From: Bacteroidota bacterium
GTDB lineage: Bacteria > Bacteroidota > Bacteroidia > Bacteroidales > JAAUTT01
Direction: 5' to 3'
NCBI GenBank assembly: GCA_023429135.1
Contig: JAEYWD010000036.1
Coordinates: 1-22,722 of the forward strand
Length of the DNA stretch: 22,722 bases
This document shows, piece by piece, positions 7,502-15,400 of this stretch. Position 1 is the stretch's first letter; every line of letters begins with the position of its first letter. Under the pieces are notes generated by a model. The model searched no databases and had not been told where the DNA came from. It saw nothing but the letters and a program-made list of their open reading frames with translations. Both the position numbers and the translations under genes were made by a program.

Positions 7502-7529
7502 AAAACGGCACCCTTTACGATGCCGTTTT
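7502..7529 (-). terminator. Intrinsic terminator of the Ig-like protein gene
   Basis: AAAACGGCA (7502-7510) pairs with TGCCGTTTT (7521-7529) across a 10-base loop. On the minus strand the hairpin is followed by TTTTTG-TTT, giving a U-run. On the plus strand it is also followed by T residues, so it could act bidirectionally. Confidence 0.75.
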
Positions 7530-7539
7530 TGTTTTCCTT

Positions 7540-7584
7540 CCTTTCGTTCTCCTTTCGTTGTTCCTTCGTTATTCCTTTGTTCGG
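7540..7584. repeat. Short degenerate tandem repeat (about 11-12 bp unit)
   Basis: Four consecutive units begin CCTTTCGTT: at 7540, 7551, 7563 (CCTTCGTT) and 7574 (CCTTTGTT). They lie between the stop codon of the gene at 7605 and its terminator, so the RNA would carry an AACGAAAGG-type repeat in its 3' UTR. Confidence 0.6.
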
Positions 7585-7604
7585 AGTTTTGAAGAATAAA
7601 TGGG

Positions 7605-8168
7605 TTAAAGTGTGGAACTCGATTCGGTTATATTGCCAGGGATATCACTTGCCCTGATGACAATTTTATCGCCCGAAAGATCCGCATTGTTGACAGTTGC
7701 AGTAAAAACCCAATCGACTCCATTGGACGATATAACTGCATCACCTTTTTCAACCAAAGATCCATCATCGTTGGTAATGGTTACTGTTACCGATTTTACC
7801 TTGAAATCGTCGATTGCTCTGATACGGATCGTACTTCCGGGCTGACCGGTATAACCATTCAAGTCGACTTCCTTGATTTTAGGAGCTTTTAAAAAGTCGG
7901 CCAGAGCAATCCGGTAAACCGATTTCCCTTCCGGCACTTCTGTTTCATATAGGGCTTTTAGTTCGGGAGTTACCTGAACGGTATTTCCATATATCACTGC
8001 CTCCTGGAAATGCTCCTGCTGCTCCAGTTGTTTTTGAGAAGGAGTGCGGTTGGCTGTGGAAGGAGCCTTGCCAACGATAGTTTTGCCCCCGACAATACGA
8101 AAAACAAGTAAGTCGCCGATTTTGCCACGCAGGCCATGTGTTAAAACATTGTCGTCCGATTTTCCCAT
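7605..8168 (-). CDS. Uncharacterised protein with C-terminal Ig-like domain
   Basis: 187 residues, no signal peptide. The N-terminal region has THGLRGKIGDLLVFRIVGGK (10-29) followed by TIVGKAP and a helical QKQLEQQEHFQEAVIYG (45-61). The GLxGKIGDLLVFR pattern resembles the beta-turn-rich N-termini of Bacteroidota DUF6266-like proteins, but I am not sure of the family. Residues 97-187 look like an Ig/Big-type beta-sandwich (IKEVDLNGYTGQPGSTIRIR, then AIDDFKVKSVTVTITNDDG), ending ASDIPGNITE, as in Ig-like domains with a DxxGN motif. The function is unknown. It lies 172 bp downstream of the LytTR gene on the same strand, behind the 20-bp-phased repeats, so it is the probable target of that regulator. 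Confidence 0.7.
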   Translation of the reverse strand: MGKSDDNVLTHGLRGKIGDLLVFRIVGGKTIVGKAPSTANRTPSQKQLEQQEHFQEAVIYGNTVQVTPELKALYETEVPEGKSVYRIALADFLKAPKIKEVDLNGYTGQPGSTIRIRAIDDFKVKSVTVTITNDDGSLVEKGDAVISSNGVDWVFTATVNNADLSGDKIVIRASDIPGNITESSSTL

Positions 8169-8287
8169 AATGGATAATTTTTAGGTTAAAAAAAGTTTTG
8201 TGGTGCTGCAGCAATCGCATCCTGGTTAAGGAGCCTGCAAGCAATGTCCTAAACTAATGTTAACATTTTGGCTCTGCAAGATGGTTA

Positions 8288-8355
8288 GGAATATATAACG
8301 GCTTAGCGGAGTAAAATGTAACGTTTGGGAGTAAACGGCGTTATTTCGGAGCAAA
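8288..8355. promoter_or_regulatory. Direct repeats at exact 20-bp spacing, probable LytTR operator
   Basis: GGAGTAAA occurs at 8308-8315 and 8328-8335, GGAGCAAA at 8348-8355, and a weaker GGAATATA at 8288-8295. Each is exactly 20 bp from the next, about two helical turns. In the transcribed (minus) orientation the units read TTTGCTCC or TTTACTCC. LytTR regulators bind paired direct repeats with roughly this spacing. The array begins inside the last codons of the LytTR gene and sits upstream of the Ig-like protein gene. Binding has not been shown, and the core does not match the published AgrA/ComE-type consensus. Confidence 0.55.
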
Positions 8356-8712
8356 CTGTTTTTCCAGTATAAACCACTCCAGGGCCATACGGCTATAATC
8401 CTTGCGACCACGCGAAACAGGGATGTAAGTGTTGTTTGTAAGCACAAACTTATTACCGCAGATACAGTCGATAAAGCCGCAGTTTACGATATACGAATCG
8501 TGGCACCTGCAAAAACTGCCTGCTGGCAGTTCTTCTTCGAACCATTTAAGCAAGGCATGGGTTTCCAGAGGAGGCTCCCCGTTGGCAAAGTAAATAAAGC
8601 AATGCTTGTTGCAGCTTTGGATGTAAAGAATCTGGTTAATAACGACCAGTTTGTTTCCTTTGGCGGTTCTTACTTCAAGCAACGGCGCAGGAAAGGATTT
8701 GGTGTTTTCCAT
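8341..8712 (-). CDS. LytTR-domain DNA-binding regulator without receiver domain
   Basis: A 123-residue protein consisting almost only of a LytTR domain: VVINQILYIQSCNKHCFIYF (23-42) gives the early strands, FCRCHDSYIVN (67-77) is the conserved LytTR signature, and LTNNTYIPVSRGRK (91-104) is the terminal DNA-contacting strand-loop. It has no response-regulator receiver domain, so it is not controlled by phosphorylation in the usual way. Cysteine content is high (Cys34, 38, 68, 70, 78, 83, 85), which might allow redox sensing; that is inference. The phased repeats start at its 3' end and extend toward the next gene on the same strand. Confidence 0.88.
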   Translation of the reverse strand: MENTKSFPAPLLEVRTAKGNKLVVINQILYIQSCNKHCFIYFANGEPPLETHALLKWFEEELPAGSFCRCHDSYIVNCGFIDCICGNKFVLTNNTYIPVSRGRKDYSRMALEWFILEKQFAPK

Positions 8713-9041
8713 AACGGTTGTGTTGATTAAATTCAGGTTTTAAATGTAGAATAATTTTTTATAACACACAGATGGTTAGATGGATATTGTTTGTCGGATA
8801 TTGGGGAAGGTTTAACCGCGCTCACTGCTTTTATCGTATGATTATAGTTTTCAAAGCCTATACGTCGGCTCATAACGCTAAAACTCATCCTCTAAGTTTT
8901 CCATAAATTCGAACGAAAGTGACAATTCTATTTAGTTATTCTTTTGCATCCTAATAGGATAGTATTGATATTTTCTTCTTTATTTGCAGGTATTTAGCTT
9001 TGAAATTATCATTAGCTGCATCGGGGTCACCGCAAAATAAA
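8713..9041. other. Divergent intergenic region between LytTR and Crp/Fnr-like genes
   Basis: Promoters for both neighbours must lie here. The only clear symmetry is a perfect 13-bp palindrome, ATCCTAATAGGAT, at 8948-8960. It could be an operator site or chance. No open frame with coding character is seen. Confidence 0.45.
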
Positions 9042-9049
9042 TAAATTTG
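9042..9049 (+). promoter_or_regulatory. Possible Bacteroidota -7 box
   Basis: TAAATTTG fits the TAnnTTTG consensus and lies 48 bp upstream of the ATG at 9098. No clear TTTG -33 element accompanies it. Confidence 0.4.
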
Positions 9050-9097
9050 CAGATAAACATCCCCTGATTTCTTTCGATTGACGCATTCTTAAAACCG

Positions 9098-9679
9098 ATG
9101 AACATGATACAATCTTTTTCTGCATTTTTCGAGAAATACTGTGCTCTTTCGAAACCAGCCAAAGAAGCTATAGACGGTATATCACAAAAACATCAGTTGT
9201 CTAAAAACACAATGGTTTTAAACCAGGGCGAAGTATGCCGCAGCGTCTTTTTAATATCTTGCGGAGTCGCAAGGATGTTTTATTACCATAATGGCAATGA
9301 TATTACGAACCGCTTTTTTTTCGATAATGAAGTAATTGCAGATATGCAGAGCATATATTCAAAGAAACCGAGTTTATTTCAAATTCAATTGCTCGAAGAT
9401 TGTCAATTGATAGAAATAAAATACCCTGAACTGGAGAAGCTTTATACCCGATACCATGAGATTGAATCTATTGGAAGGTTACTGGCAATAGAATGTTTCC
9501 TCGAAGAAAGCGAATACAGCCGGCTATTTCAAATGTTCTCGTCAAAACACCGGTATATACAATTACTTGAGAAATATCCGGATATAATCAACAGGGTGAG
9601 TCTTGGGTATATCGCTTCATACATTGGAGTAACCCAGGTTCAACTTAGCAGAATCCGATCGCAACTTGTTCGTTTTTAA
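9098..9679 (+). CDS. Crp/Fnr-family transcriptional regulator (cyclic-nucleotide-binding fold)
   Basis: 193 residues. Residues 20-115 form a cNMP-binding beta-barrel (LNQGEVCRSVFLISCGVARM, 41-60; NRFFFDNEVIADMQSIYSKK, 71-90; IQLLEDCQLIEI, 96-107). Residues 165-190 (NRVSLGYIASYIGVTQVQLS and what follows) form the C-terminal helix-turn-helix. This is the common Bacteroidota Crp-like type, in which the canonical cAMP-binding RxxxS motif is not evident, so the ligand is unknown. The start MNMIQS has a second in-frame ATG two codons on. It is followed 70 bp later by the RidA gene, which carries its own TAnnTTTG box. The regulator may therefore control ridA or itself, as often seen for orphan Crp-like proteins placed next to a metabolic gene. 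Confidence 0.87.
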   Translation: MNMIQSFSAFFEKYCALSKPAKEAIDGISQKHQLSKNTMVLNQGEVCRSVFLISCGVARMFYYHNGNDITNRFFFDNEVIADMQSIYSKKPSLFQIQLLEDCQLIEIKYPELEKLYTRYHEIESIGRLLAIECFLEESEYSRLFQMFSSKHRYIQLLEKYPDIINRVSLGYIASYIGVTQVQLSRIRSQLVRF

Positions 9680-9711
9680 CAAATGTAAAAAGAAACGAAT
9701 ATTGGTCTGCC

Positions 9712-9719
9712 TACTTTTG
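9712..9719 (+). promoter_or_regulatory. Bacteroidota -7 box upstream of ridA-like gene
   Basis: TACTTTTG matches TAnnTTTG, 30 bp upstream of the ATG at 9750. This spacing leaves a short leader. A clear -33 TTTG is not seen. Confidence 0.5.
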
Positions 9720-9749
9720 CAAGCATAATCAAAATCTTAAACATTTATT

Positions 9750-10145
9750 ATGCGCAAAAAAATAATTAACCCAAAAGAATTGTACGATGGTTCCGCATTT
9801 GGAATGTCGCAGGCCAATCATGACCTAAACACTAACCTTCTGTTTATTTCCGGACAGGTAGATTGGGATGAGAACTTCCAGCATACATCCAACACGGTAG
9901 AAGGGCAACTAAAAAGTGCTCTGGAGAATTTAGACCATGTATTAAAAGCTTCAAATGCATCGGTAGAGAATCTCCTGCACGTAAAAATTTACATAAGAGG
10001 CGAATTAGCTAATCATATGGATGCCGTTGGACCCATTATGAAAGAATACTTTGGATCGTCCCGGCCAGCAGTAACAGGAATTGGTGTGGCATCTCTTGCC
10101 TCTCGCGAAACACTGGTCGAGGTTGAAGCGATAGCAACTGTTTAA
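9750..10145 (+). CDS. RidA family protein (enamine/imine deaminase-like)
   Basis: A 131-residue YjgF/YER057c/UK114 (RidA) protein. The conserved elements are LFISGQVDWDENF (31-43), the helix EGQLKSALENLDHVLKASNA (51-70), VKIYIRG (78-84), and the active-site strand SSRPAVTGIGVASLASRETL (103-122) with Arg105, followed by VEVEAIATV. Arg105 is the residue that holds the imine/enamine carboxylate in active RidA, so deaminase activity is possible. RidA proteins hydrolyse reactive 2-aminoacrylate and similar enamines in the cytosol. It is placed behind a Crp/Fnr-like regulator with its own promoter box. Confidence 0.9.
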   Translation: MRKKIINPKELYDGSAFGMSQANHDLNTNLLFISGQVDWDENFQHTSNTVEGQLKSALENLDHVLKASNASVENLLHVKIYIRGELANHMDAVGPIMKEYFGSSRPAVTGIGVASLASRETLVEVEAIATV

Positions 10146-10216
10146 AATAAGACAGGTGATTTTTAAATCATTATTGACCGGTAAAAAATATTTTTAAGAA
10201 TTAAAGAATAGATTTA

Positions 10217-10342
10217 CCTGCGGTGAGATCGCTTCCTAAGTTCTCATTACATCCGAAATGACAATGAAGTAGTTAACAAGGGAGACCCTTCCCATAAAAA
10301 TCTCCTAAAGCATTGTCATTTCGACTTAGGGAGAAATCCACA
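10217..10342. repeat. Dispersed imperfect inverted-repeat element
   Basis: GAAATGACAATG (10255-10266) pairs perfectly with CATTGTCATTTC (10311-10322). The right arm continues to about 10342 (CGACTTAGGGAGAAATCCACA). The left arm matches it from about 10222 (GTGAGATCGCTTCCTAAGT) but is interrupted by a 12-base insertion, TCTCATTACATC. The TGTCATTTCGAC-xx-AGGGAGAAATC motif is, as I recall, a widespread noncoding repeat in Bacteroidota genomes. It fills most of the 273-bp gap between ridA and the next gene. Confidence 0.65.
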
Positions 10343-10355
10343 TGGGGCAAATCCA

Positions 10356-10363
10356 TAAATTTG
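10356..10363 (+). promoter_or_regulatory. Possible Bacteroidota -7 box
   Basis: TAAATTTG fits TAnnTTTG, 55 bp before the ATG at 10419 and just outside the inverted-repeat element. Confidence 0.35.
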
Positions 10364-10418
10364 TTTATATTCGAGCTAATTAACATTGAAATAAACTAAC
10401 AGAATTTAAGCCTGACTT

Positions 10419-11166
10419 ATGAAAAAAATAACAGGGTGGATATTAATAATTTTTTGCTCAATTTTCTTGTTGGGCTTTGTCGTCGTTCTGATTTCAATTA
10501 TACCCGGAGTTGTAAATGGAAATAATGAAACTCAGATGTCGGTGAAGGAGATTCTGACTTCTTCGTTTGGATTTTTGATTATGATTACATTGTTAATTGT
10601 TGGATTATGGAGTGGAATAAAGAAAGTTAAGAAAGAAAAAAAGATTGCCTTAATTGAATATGATAAAGAATTAAACATCAATTTAACCGGTAAGATTGAA
10701 TATGCCGATTACCGTAATTTAATTTTAGGATTAAGTTTCAAGAAGCCTGTTTATTTAGGCGTACTTGGAATAATGCTTTTATCTTCATTGTCAATTCTGT
10801 GGAATAAGGAAGATATGATGAATCAGTCTGACTCCAATTACTACATATTCATTTCTCTTGGCGTCTTGCTATTCTTCCCATTCATTATCCTCTTTCAGAT
10901 TAAAAGAATTTACAGGACCAGCAAACTGTTTCACCAAAAACTCCAATTATAGTTTAACAAACGACTCCATCCGGATAACGGGTGAAACTGTGGATTCTAC
11001 TCAGAAATGGACTCATTTTTATCAAATTAGAGAAACAAAGAGATTTTTTATGTTCTATCAGGGGAAAATGGTAGCAACTTTACTCGAGAAGAAAATGTTC
11101 TCGGAAAATGAATTGCAGGAATTTAATGAATTTATTAGGTCGTTAAATGTAAAAAGGATAGCGTAA
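10419..11166 (+). pseudogene. Four-TM protein with YcxB-like C-terminal domain, frameshifted
   Basis: The first frame (10419-10952) encodes 177 residues with four hydrophobic segments (about residues 7-31, 48-68, 108-127, 142-160) and ends KLFHQKLQL-stop. The +1 frame continues without a gap: SNYSLTNDSIRITGETVDST, then WTHFYQIRETKRFFMFYQGK, up to the stop at 11166. This second part resembles the cytosolic YcxB-type domain that normally follows such membrane helices. The shift falls at or just after the A-run 10936-10940 (CCAAAAACTCC). Removing one A gives HQNSNYSLTND in one frame. It may be a true frameshift mutation, a sequencing error or, less likely, programmed slippage. Its function is unknown. 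Confidence 0.75.
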
Positions 11167-11374
11167 ATCAAAATCCTTGATAATCTGAGTATTTAATTTA
11201 GTTTGCAGTATCTGAGCCAATCGCAGGTAAAATTAACTTATCTTTTATATCCTCATTGCTTGCTGTGCAAATGTCGTTACAAACGACGGTAAAGATAGGC
11301 ACGGATTAAAAATCTGCGTTGGCTTAAGGAGCGAGTCTTCTGGTTTTCTGTTTTAAAACTTAAATGATAAGCCT
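11167..11374. other. Intergenic region with a short palindrome
   Basis: It contains no gene. GTCGTTACAAACGAC (11273-11287) is a 15-bp hairpin (GTCGTT/AACGAC). CGGATT-AAA-AATCTG lies just downstream, near 11303. This composition resembles short noncoding repeats scattered in Bacteroidota genomes; no known element is assigned. Confidence 0.4.
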
Positions 11375-11381
11375 TAGATTA

Positions 11382-12409
11382 ACGTCAGTTCGATCTAAGA
11401 AATACAATAGTTATTAGGAAAAAAAAGGAAGAATAGGTATATTTATATAGTTGACTTACAAATATTTAAACCTAATTTCTTCCTATGATTAACAGCGATA
11501 AAATTACCGAAATTTTCTATGTAGTGCATGAATTCTGCAATGAATTTGACAAAGCAATGGCCGGACATATAGTTAAAAACACTAACGAAAAAACGCAACG
11601 GACCCGCTCTTTTAAACTACATGACAGCGAGGTTATTACCATTCTTATCCTGTTTCATATAGGGCAATTTAGAAATCTAAAGCATTTTTATATCTATTAT
11701 GTTCAGGAACATCTTACTGCTGAATTTCCTCAAACCGTATCTTATAACCGTTTTGTTGAGCTTCAATGCAAAGCGGCAATGAAACTGGCTGTACTTCTAA
11801 AAACCTGTTGTTTAGGTAAATGTACAGGGGTTTCATTTATAGACTCAACTCCTTTAAGGGCATGCCATATTAAAAGAGAAAAGCAGAACCGGGTATTCAA
11901 AGATACGGCAGCCAAGGGACAGTGTTCAATTGGATGGTTCTTTGGGTTCAAGCTACACCTAATCATAAATGACAAAGGAGAAATATTGGACTTTATGTTA
12001 ACCCAGGGGAATGTCGATGACAGAGAGCCGCTTAAGAATAAATCGTTCCATAAAAAAGTTTTTGGAAAGCTCTTTGGCGATAAGGGATACATCAGCCAAA
12101 CTCTTTTCGAACAACTGTTTATAGATGGAATTCACCTGGTTACAAAGATCCGTAAAAACATGAAAAACAGCCTGATGCTGATAAAAGATAAAATTATTTT
12201 AAGGCAAAGAGCTTTAATTGAAACTGTTAATGATGAGTTGAAGAATATGTGCCAAATAGAACATACAAGGCATCGTGGATTTACAAATTTCATCACAAAC
12301 CTACTCGCTGGGCTTATTGCCTACTCCTTTTTCCCTAAAAAACCATCCATTAATATTGATATTATTGATAATAAAGCTCTAAAGCATGCAGCTTAAATCG
12401 AACTGACGT
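11382..12409 (+). mobile_element. Complete IS982-family insertion sequence (1028 bp)
   Basis: The left end ACGTCAGTTCGATCTAAG (11382-11399) and the right end (12392-12409, reverse complement ACGTCAGTTCGATTTAAG) are 18-bp inverted repeats with a single mismatch. The 7-bp sequence TAGATTA flanks both ends (11375-11381 and 12410-12416) as a target-site duplication. Both ends begin with AC, as in IS982 members. The single transposase gene fills the element, and its stop codon lies inside the right inverted repeat. It looks intact and recently inserted. The insertion point is 11 bp beyond the stop codon of the large helicase gene and disrupts no recognisable gene. Confidence 0.93.
11485..12396 (+). 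CDS. IS982 family DDE transposase
   Basis: 303 residues with an intact RNase H-like catalytic core: SFIDSTPLRACH gives D120, GDKGYISQ gives D199, and IETVNDELKN gives E246 (E251 is the alternative). The N-terminal region (LHDSEVITILILFHIGQFRN, 45-64) is the typical IS982 DNA-binding/dimerisation part. KGQCSIGWFFGFKLHLIIND (144-163) is the conserved strand block between the first two acidic residues. About 85 bp of leader separates the left inverted repeat from the ATG. No frameshift or stop is present, so it is probably active. Confidence 0.95.
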   Translation: MINSDKITEIFYVVHEFCNEFDKAMAGHIVKNTNEKTQRTRSFKLHDSEVITILILFHIGQFRNLKHFYIYYVQEHLTAEFPQTVSYNRFVELQCKAAMKLAVLLKTCCLGKCTGVSFIDSTPLRACHIKREKQNRVFKDTAAKGQCSIGWFFGFKLHLIINDKGEILDFMLTQGNVDDREPLKNKSFHKKVFGKLFGDKGYISQTLFEQLFIDGIHLVTKIRKNMKNSLMLIKDKIILRQRALIETVNDELKNMCQIEHTRHRGFTNFITNLLAGLIAYSFFPKKPSINIDIIDNKALKHAA

Positions 12410-12420
12410 TAGATTAAGTA

Positions 12421-15400
12421 TTAATTGTTTCTTAATACTAATCTATCATTCCTTTTTACTATTAATCCGATCTCTAAAGCAAACTCAATACCTGATCTCA
12501 TTGACAATCCGACGTTTTCTCCCAACCGTGCGTATCCAAATAAACGAGCTGTTTCCTTTATTAAATCTTCTTCAGGAAGACTAATTAAATTGGAAAGTAC
12601 ATATTTAATGCCGTTTGATATTTCTTCAACAGGGAGATCTTCTGAATTCCTTTTCAGATTATCATTTTCAGGTAATCGGAATATTTGATAATTAGAAGGA
12701 ATTTGTTCATTTTGCCAATAAAATTGCACTCCGTTTTGCTTGGTAATCTTTAACCCCAACTGATTATATATTGAAGATAAGTATTCATTCAACCTTACTC
12801 CTAACCTGGAAATACCCCAGGAAGACAATATACGTCGGGATAAAAGCGAATGACTGATGGGTGCTTCTATGTCCAAAATATTTTTAATCTGATTTATAAT
12901 TTTAGTTTTGTGGCGTAAATCAAAAAAATCATCTGAGAATTGTAATTCGTTAATTTCCAGATGGCAAGATTTATAAATATTATCATAAACTTTTGGTTCA
13001 ATAATTTCTTGAGTAATTCCCTTACTTTTAACGGATGTAATTTTATCAGATATAGATTCTTTTTTATCGAGCTGTGCCGCCTTAATTGACTTTTCTATAT
13101 CCTCAAGAACCTTTTTTGGATTATCCCACCAATCAGGTGACCAAAGTTTATAAATATTCCAACCTAGTTTTTTCAGAATCTCAATTTGAACAACTTCACG
13201 ATCCTTTGCAGTTTTAGCAGATTTATAATTATGTCCATCTGTTATAATCCCTAAAATATATTCAGATTGATTATCCGGGTTAACAATTCCAATATCAATC
13301 CGGTATCCAGAGCATCCAATATTAGTCTGAGCCAAAAATCCTAATTTGCTAATTTCCGTTGCTACTAATTGTTCAAAATATTTAGAAGACTGTTGGGTGA
13401 GATTTTTATTACTTATTGCTTTCTTGCCATTCTCAGAGTATTCCAAGAAAGCTTTGAAATATGCAACTCCATCGGATGAAGATCGTGAGATATCTATTTG
13501 TTCCGAGCGAAGTGTAGAAAATACTTTCATTTCATATCGAGCCCTTGAAACAGCGACATTTAATCTTCTTTTACCTCCTTCCCTGTTTAAAGGACCAAAA
13601 TTCAAGTAGATCTGACCATCTTTATCAGGTCCATATCCAACCGAAAATAGAATGATATCTCGTTCGTCTCCCTGAACATTTTCGAGATTCTTTATGAAAA
13701 TTGGCTCATACGAATCCAGGGCGATTTTCTCAAGCTCCGGTCGGCTTTTATATGCATCATTTAGTAAATCCTCAATTAAATTCTGTTGAACAGAACTGAA
13801 TGTTACAATTCCGATACTTTTGTTGGACAAGATTGGATCAGAAAGTCGAAATATAACTTCCTCAACAATTGCTTTAGCTTCAAATGCATTTTGTCTTGAT
13901 TTACCCCGATCATAGTAACCTGGCACAAAAACATTAGTAACTTTTGTGCTAATATCATCAGGAGAGGGAAAGGTGAATAGCATATTCTCATAGAACTTTG
14001 AGTTGCTAAATGCAATTAAACTTTCATGTTTACTTCTGTAATGCCAACGCAAATATTTGGATGGCATTGATAATGTTAAACAATCATCAAGAATACTCTC
14101 CATATCTTCTCTATCTGCGTTCTCCTCATCATAATAATTTGAAGTGAAAAAATTTGTTGGAGGCATTTGCTTAGGATCTCCAACAATAATTGAATTCTGT
14201 GCACGGGCAATAGCGCCTACAGCTTCACATGTTGGCATTTGAGATGCCTCGTCGAATATAACCAAATCAAATTTTGATTGATCAACATCAAAATATTGAG
14301 CAACTGAAATAGGACTCATCAACATACATGGACAAAGTCTTGGCAGAAGATTAGGTATAGAATCAAACAATTTCCTAATTGACATAGCTCTACCTTTATT
14401 CCTGATAGCTCTCTGAAGAATTCCTATTTCTGAACTTGTAGAAGCTTCTTGAGTAAATGACGGTATTCTAGAAGCCAATTTAGCAAAGAGCTCAGCTTTG
14501 GTTAATTCCTCAAAATATCTACTCTGATCCTGAAACTTCTTAATTTTACCTTCAAATATTTTTCCATTAAACATCGAGAGTCGAATATCCTGCGAAATGA
14601 TATATTCGCATAAATGTCTATATAGCGATTTTTTAAAAGCTGCTGAAACATGTTCGTTTTTTAATTCACCTTTAACATATGATTCGGCCAATGAGAATAT
14701 TTGAGCATCACGGACTTTTTGACAAGTCCTATTCCAAACTGTCCAATCACGTAGTAGATCAAGATTGTCTATCCACTTCTCAGCATGTATCTTCTTGGTA
14801 ACACTCCAATCTAAAGAACTATCATTCTCAGTAAGGAAGTCTGCCTCTAAAAATCGATCCAAAACCTCCTCTATCTCAATTTGTTCCAATAAAACGCCAT
14901 TGTACTCCAATATAGATTTTCCTCTATTCTCAATAAAAGATTGATGTCCGTTTGCCAGCAGCTTGGATAAATTTAATTTTACCTCAGTAATTTTTTGAAA
15001 CTCTTTAGTTAAAGTATAAATAACCTTATTGATACTAATTAAGATTTCACAGACTTGGATAAGGTTGATCCAGTCGCAATTACCATTGTTCCACAGAAAT
15101 CCTATTTCTTTTGATATAGCAATTGCATTCTCATCTATGATTCTTTGCTCTTTTTGATATGAAATTATTTCTTCTAAGAACTCAATAATGTTGTGACTTT
15201 CAATTTTCTTGGATTTAGAAAGGACTTTTAACTCTTTTTTTATTTTGGCCTGTTTAATAGTTCTTACAAGAAACCACTTTTCAGAAAAGGACTTCCATTG
15301 ATACAATTTTTGTTCGGCATTTGTCACTAAGACAGGTTCATAAAACGTCGACAATAATTCATTCCTATAAGCATCTCTTTTTCTTCCATGTTGGGCTAAT

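Noticed and set aside
7540..7584. Possible CRISPR-like or regulatory array from the CCTTTCGTT repeats
   Set aside because: Units are contiguous, degenerate and without spacers; a simple tandem repeat in a 3' UTR.
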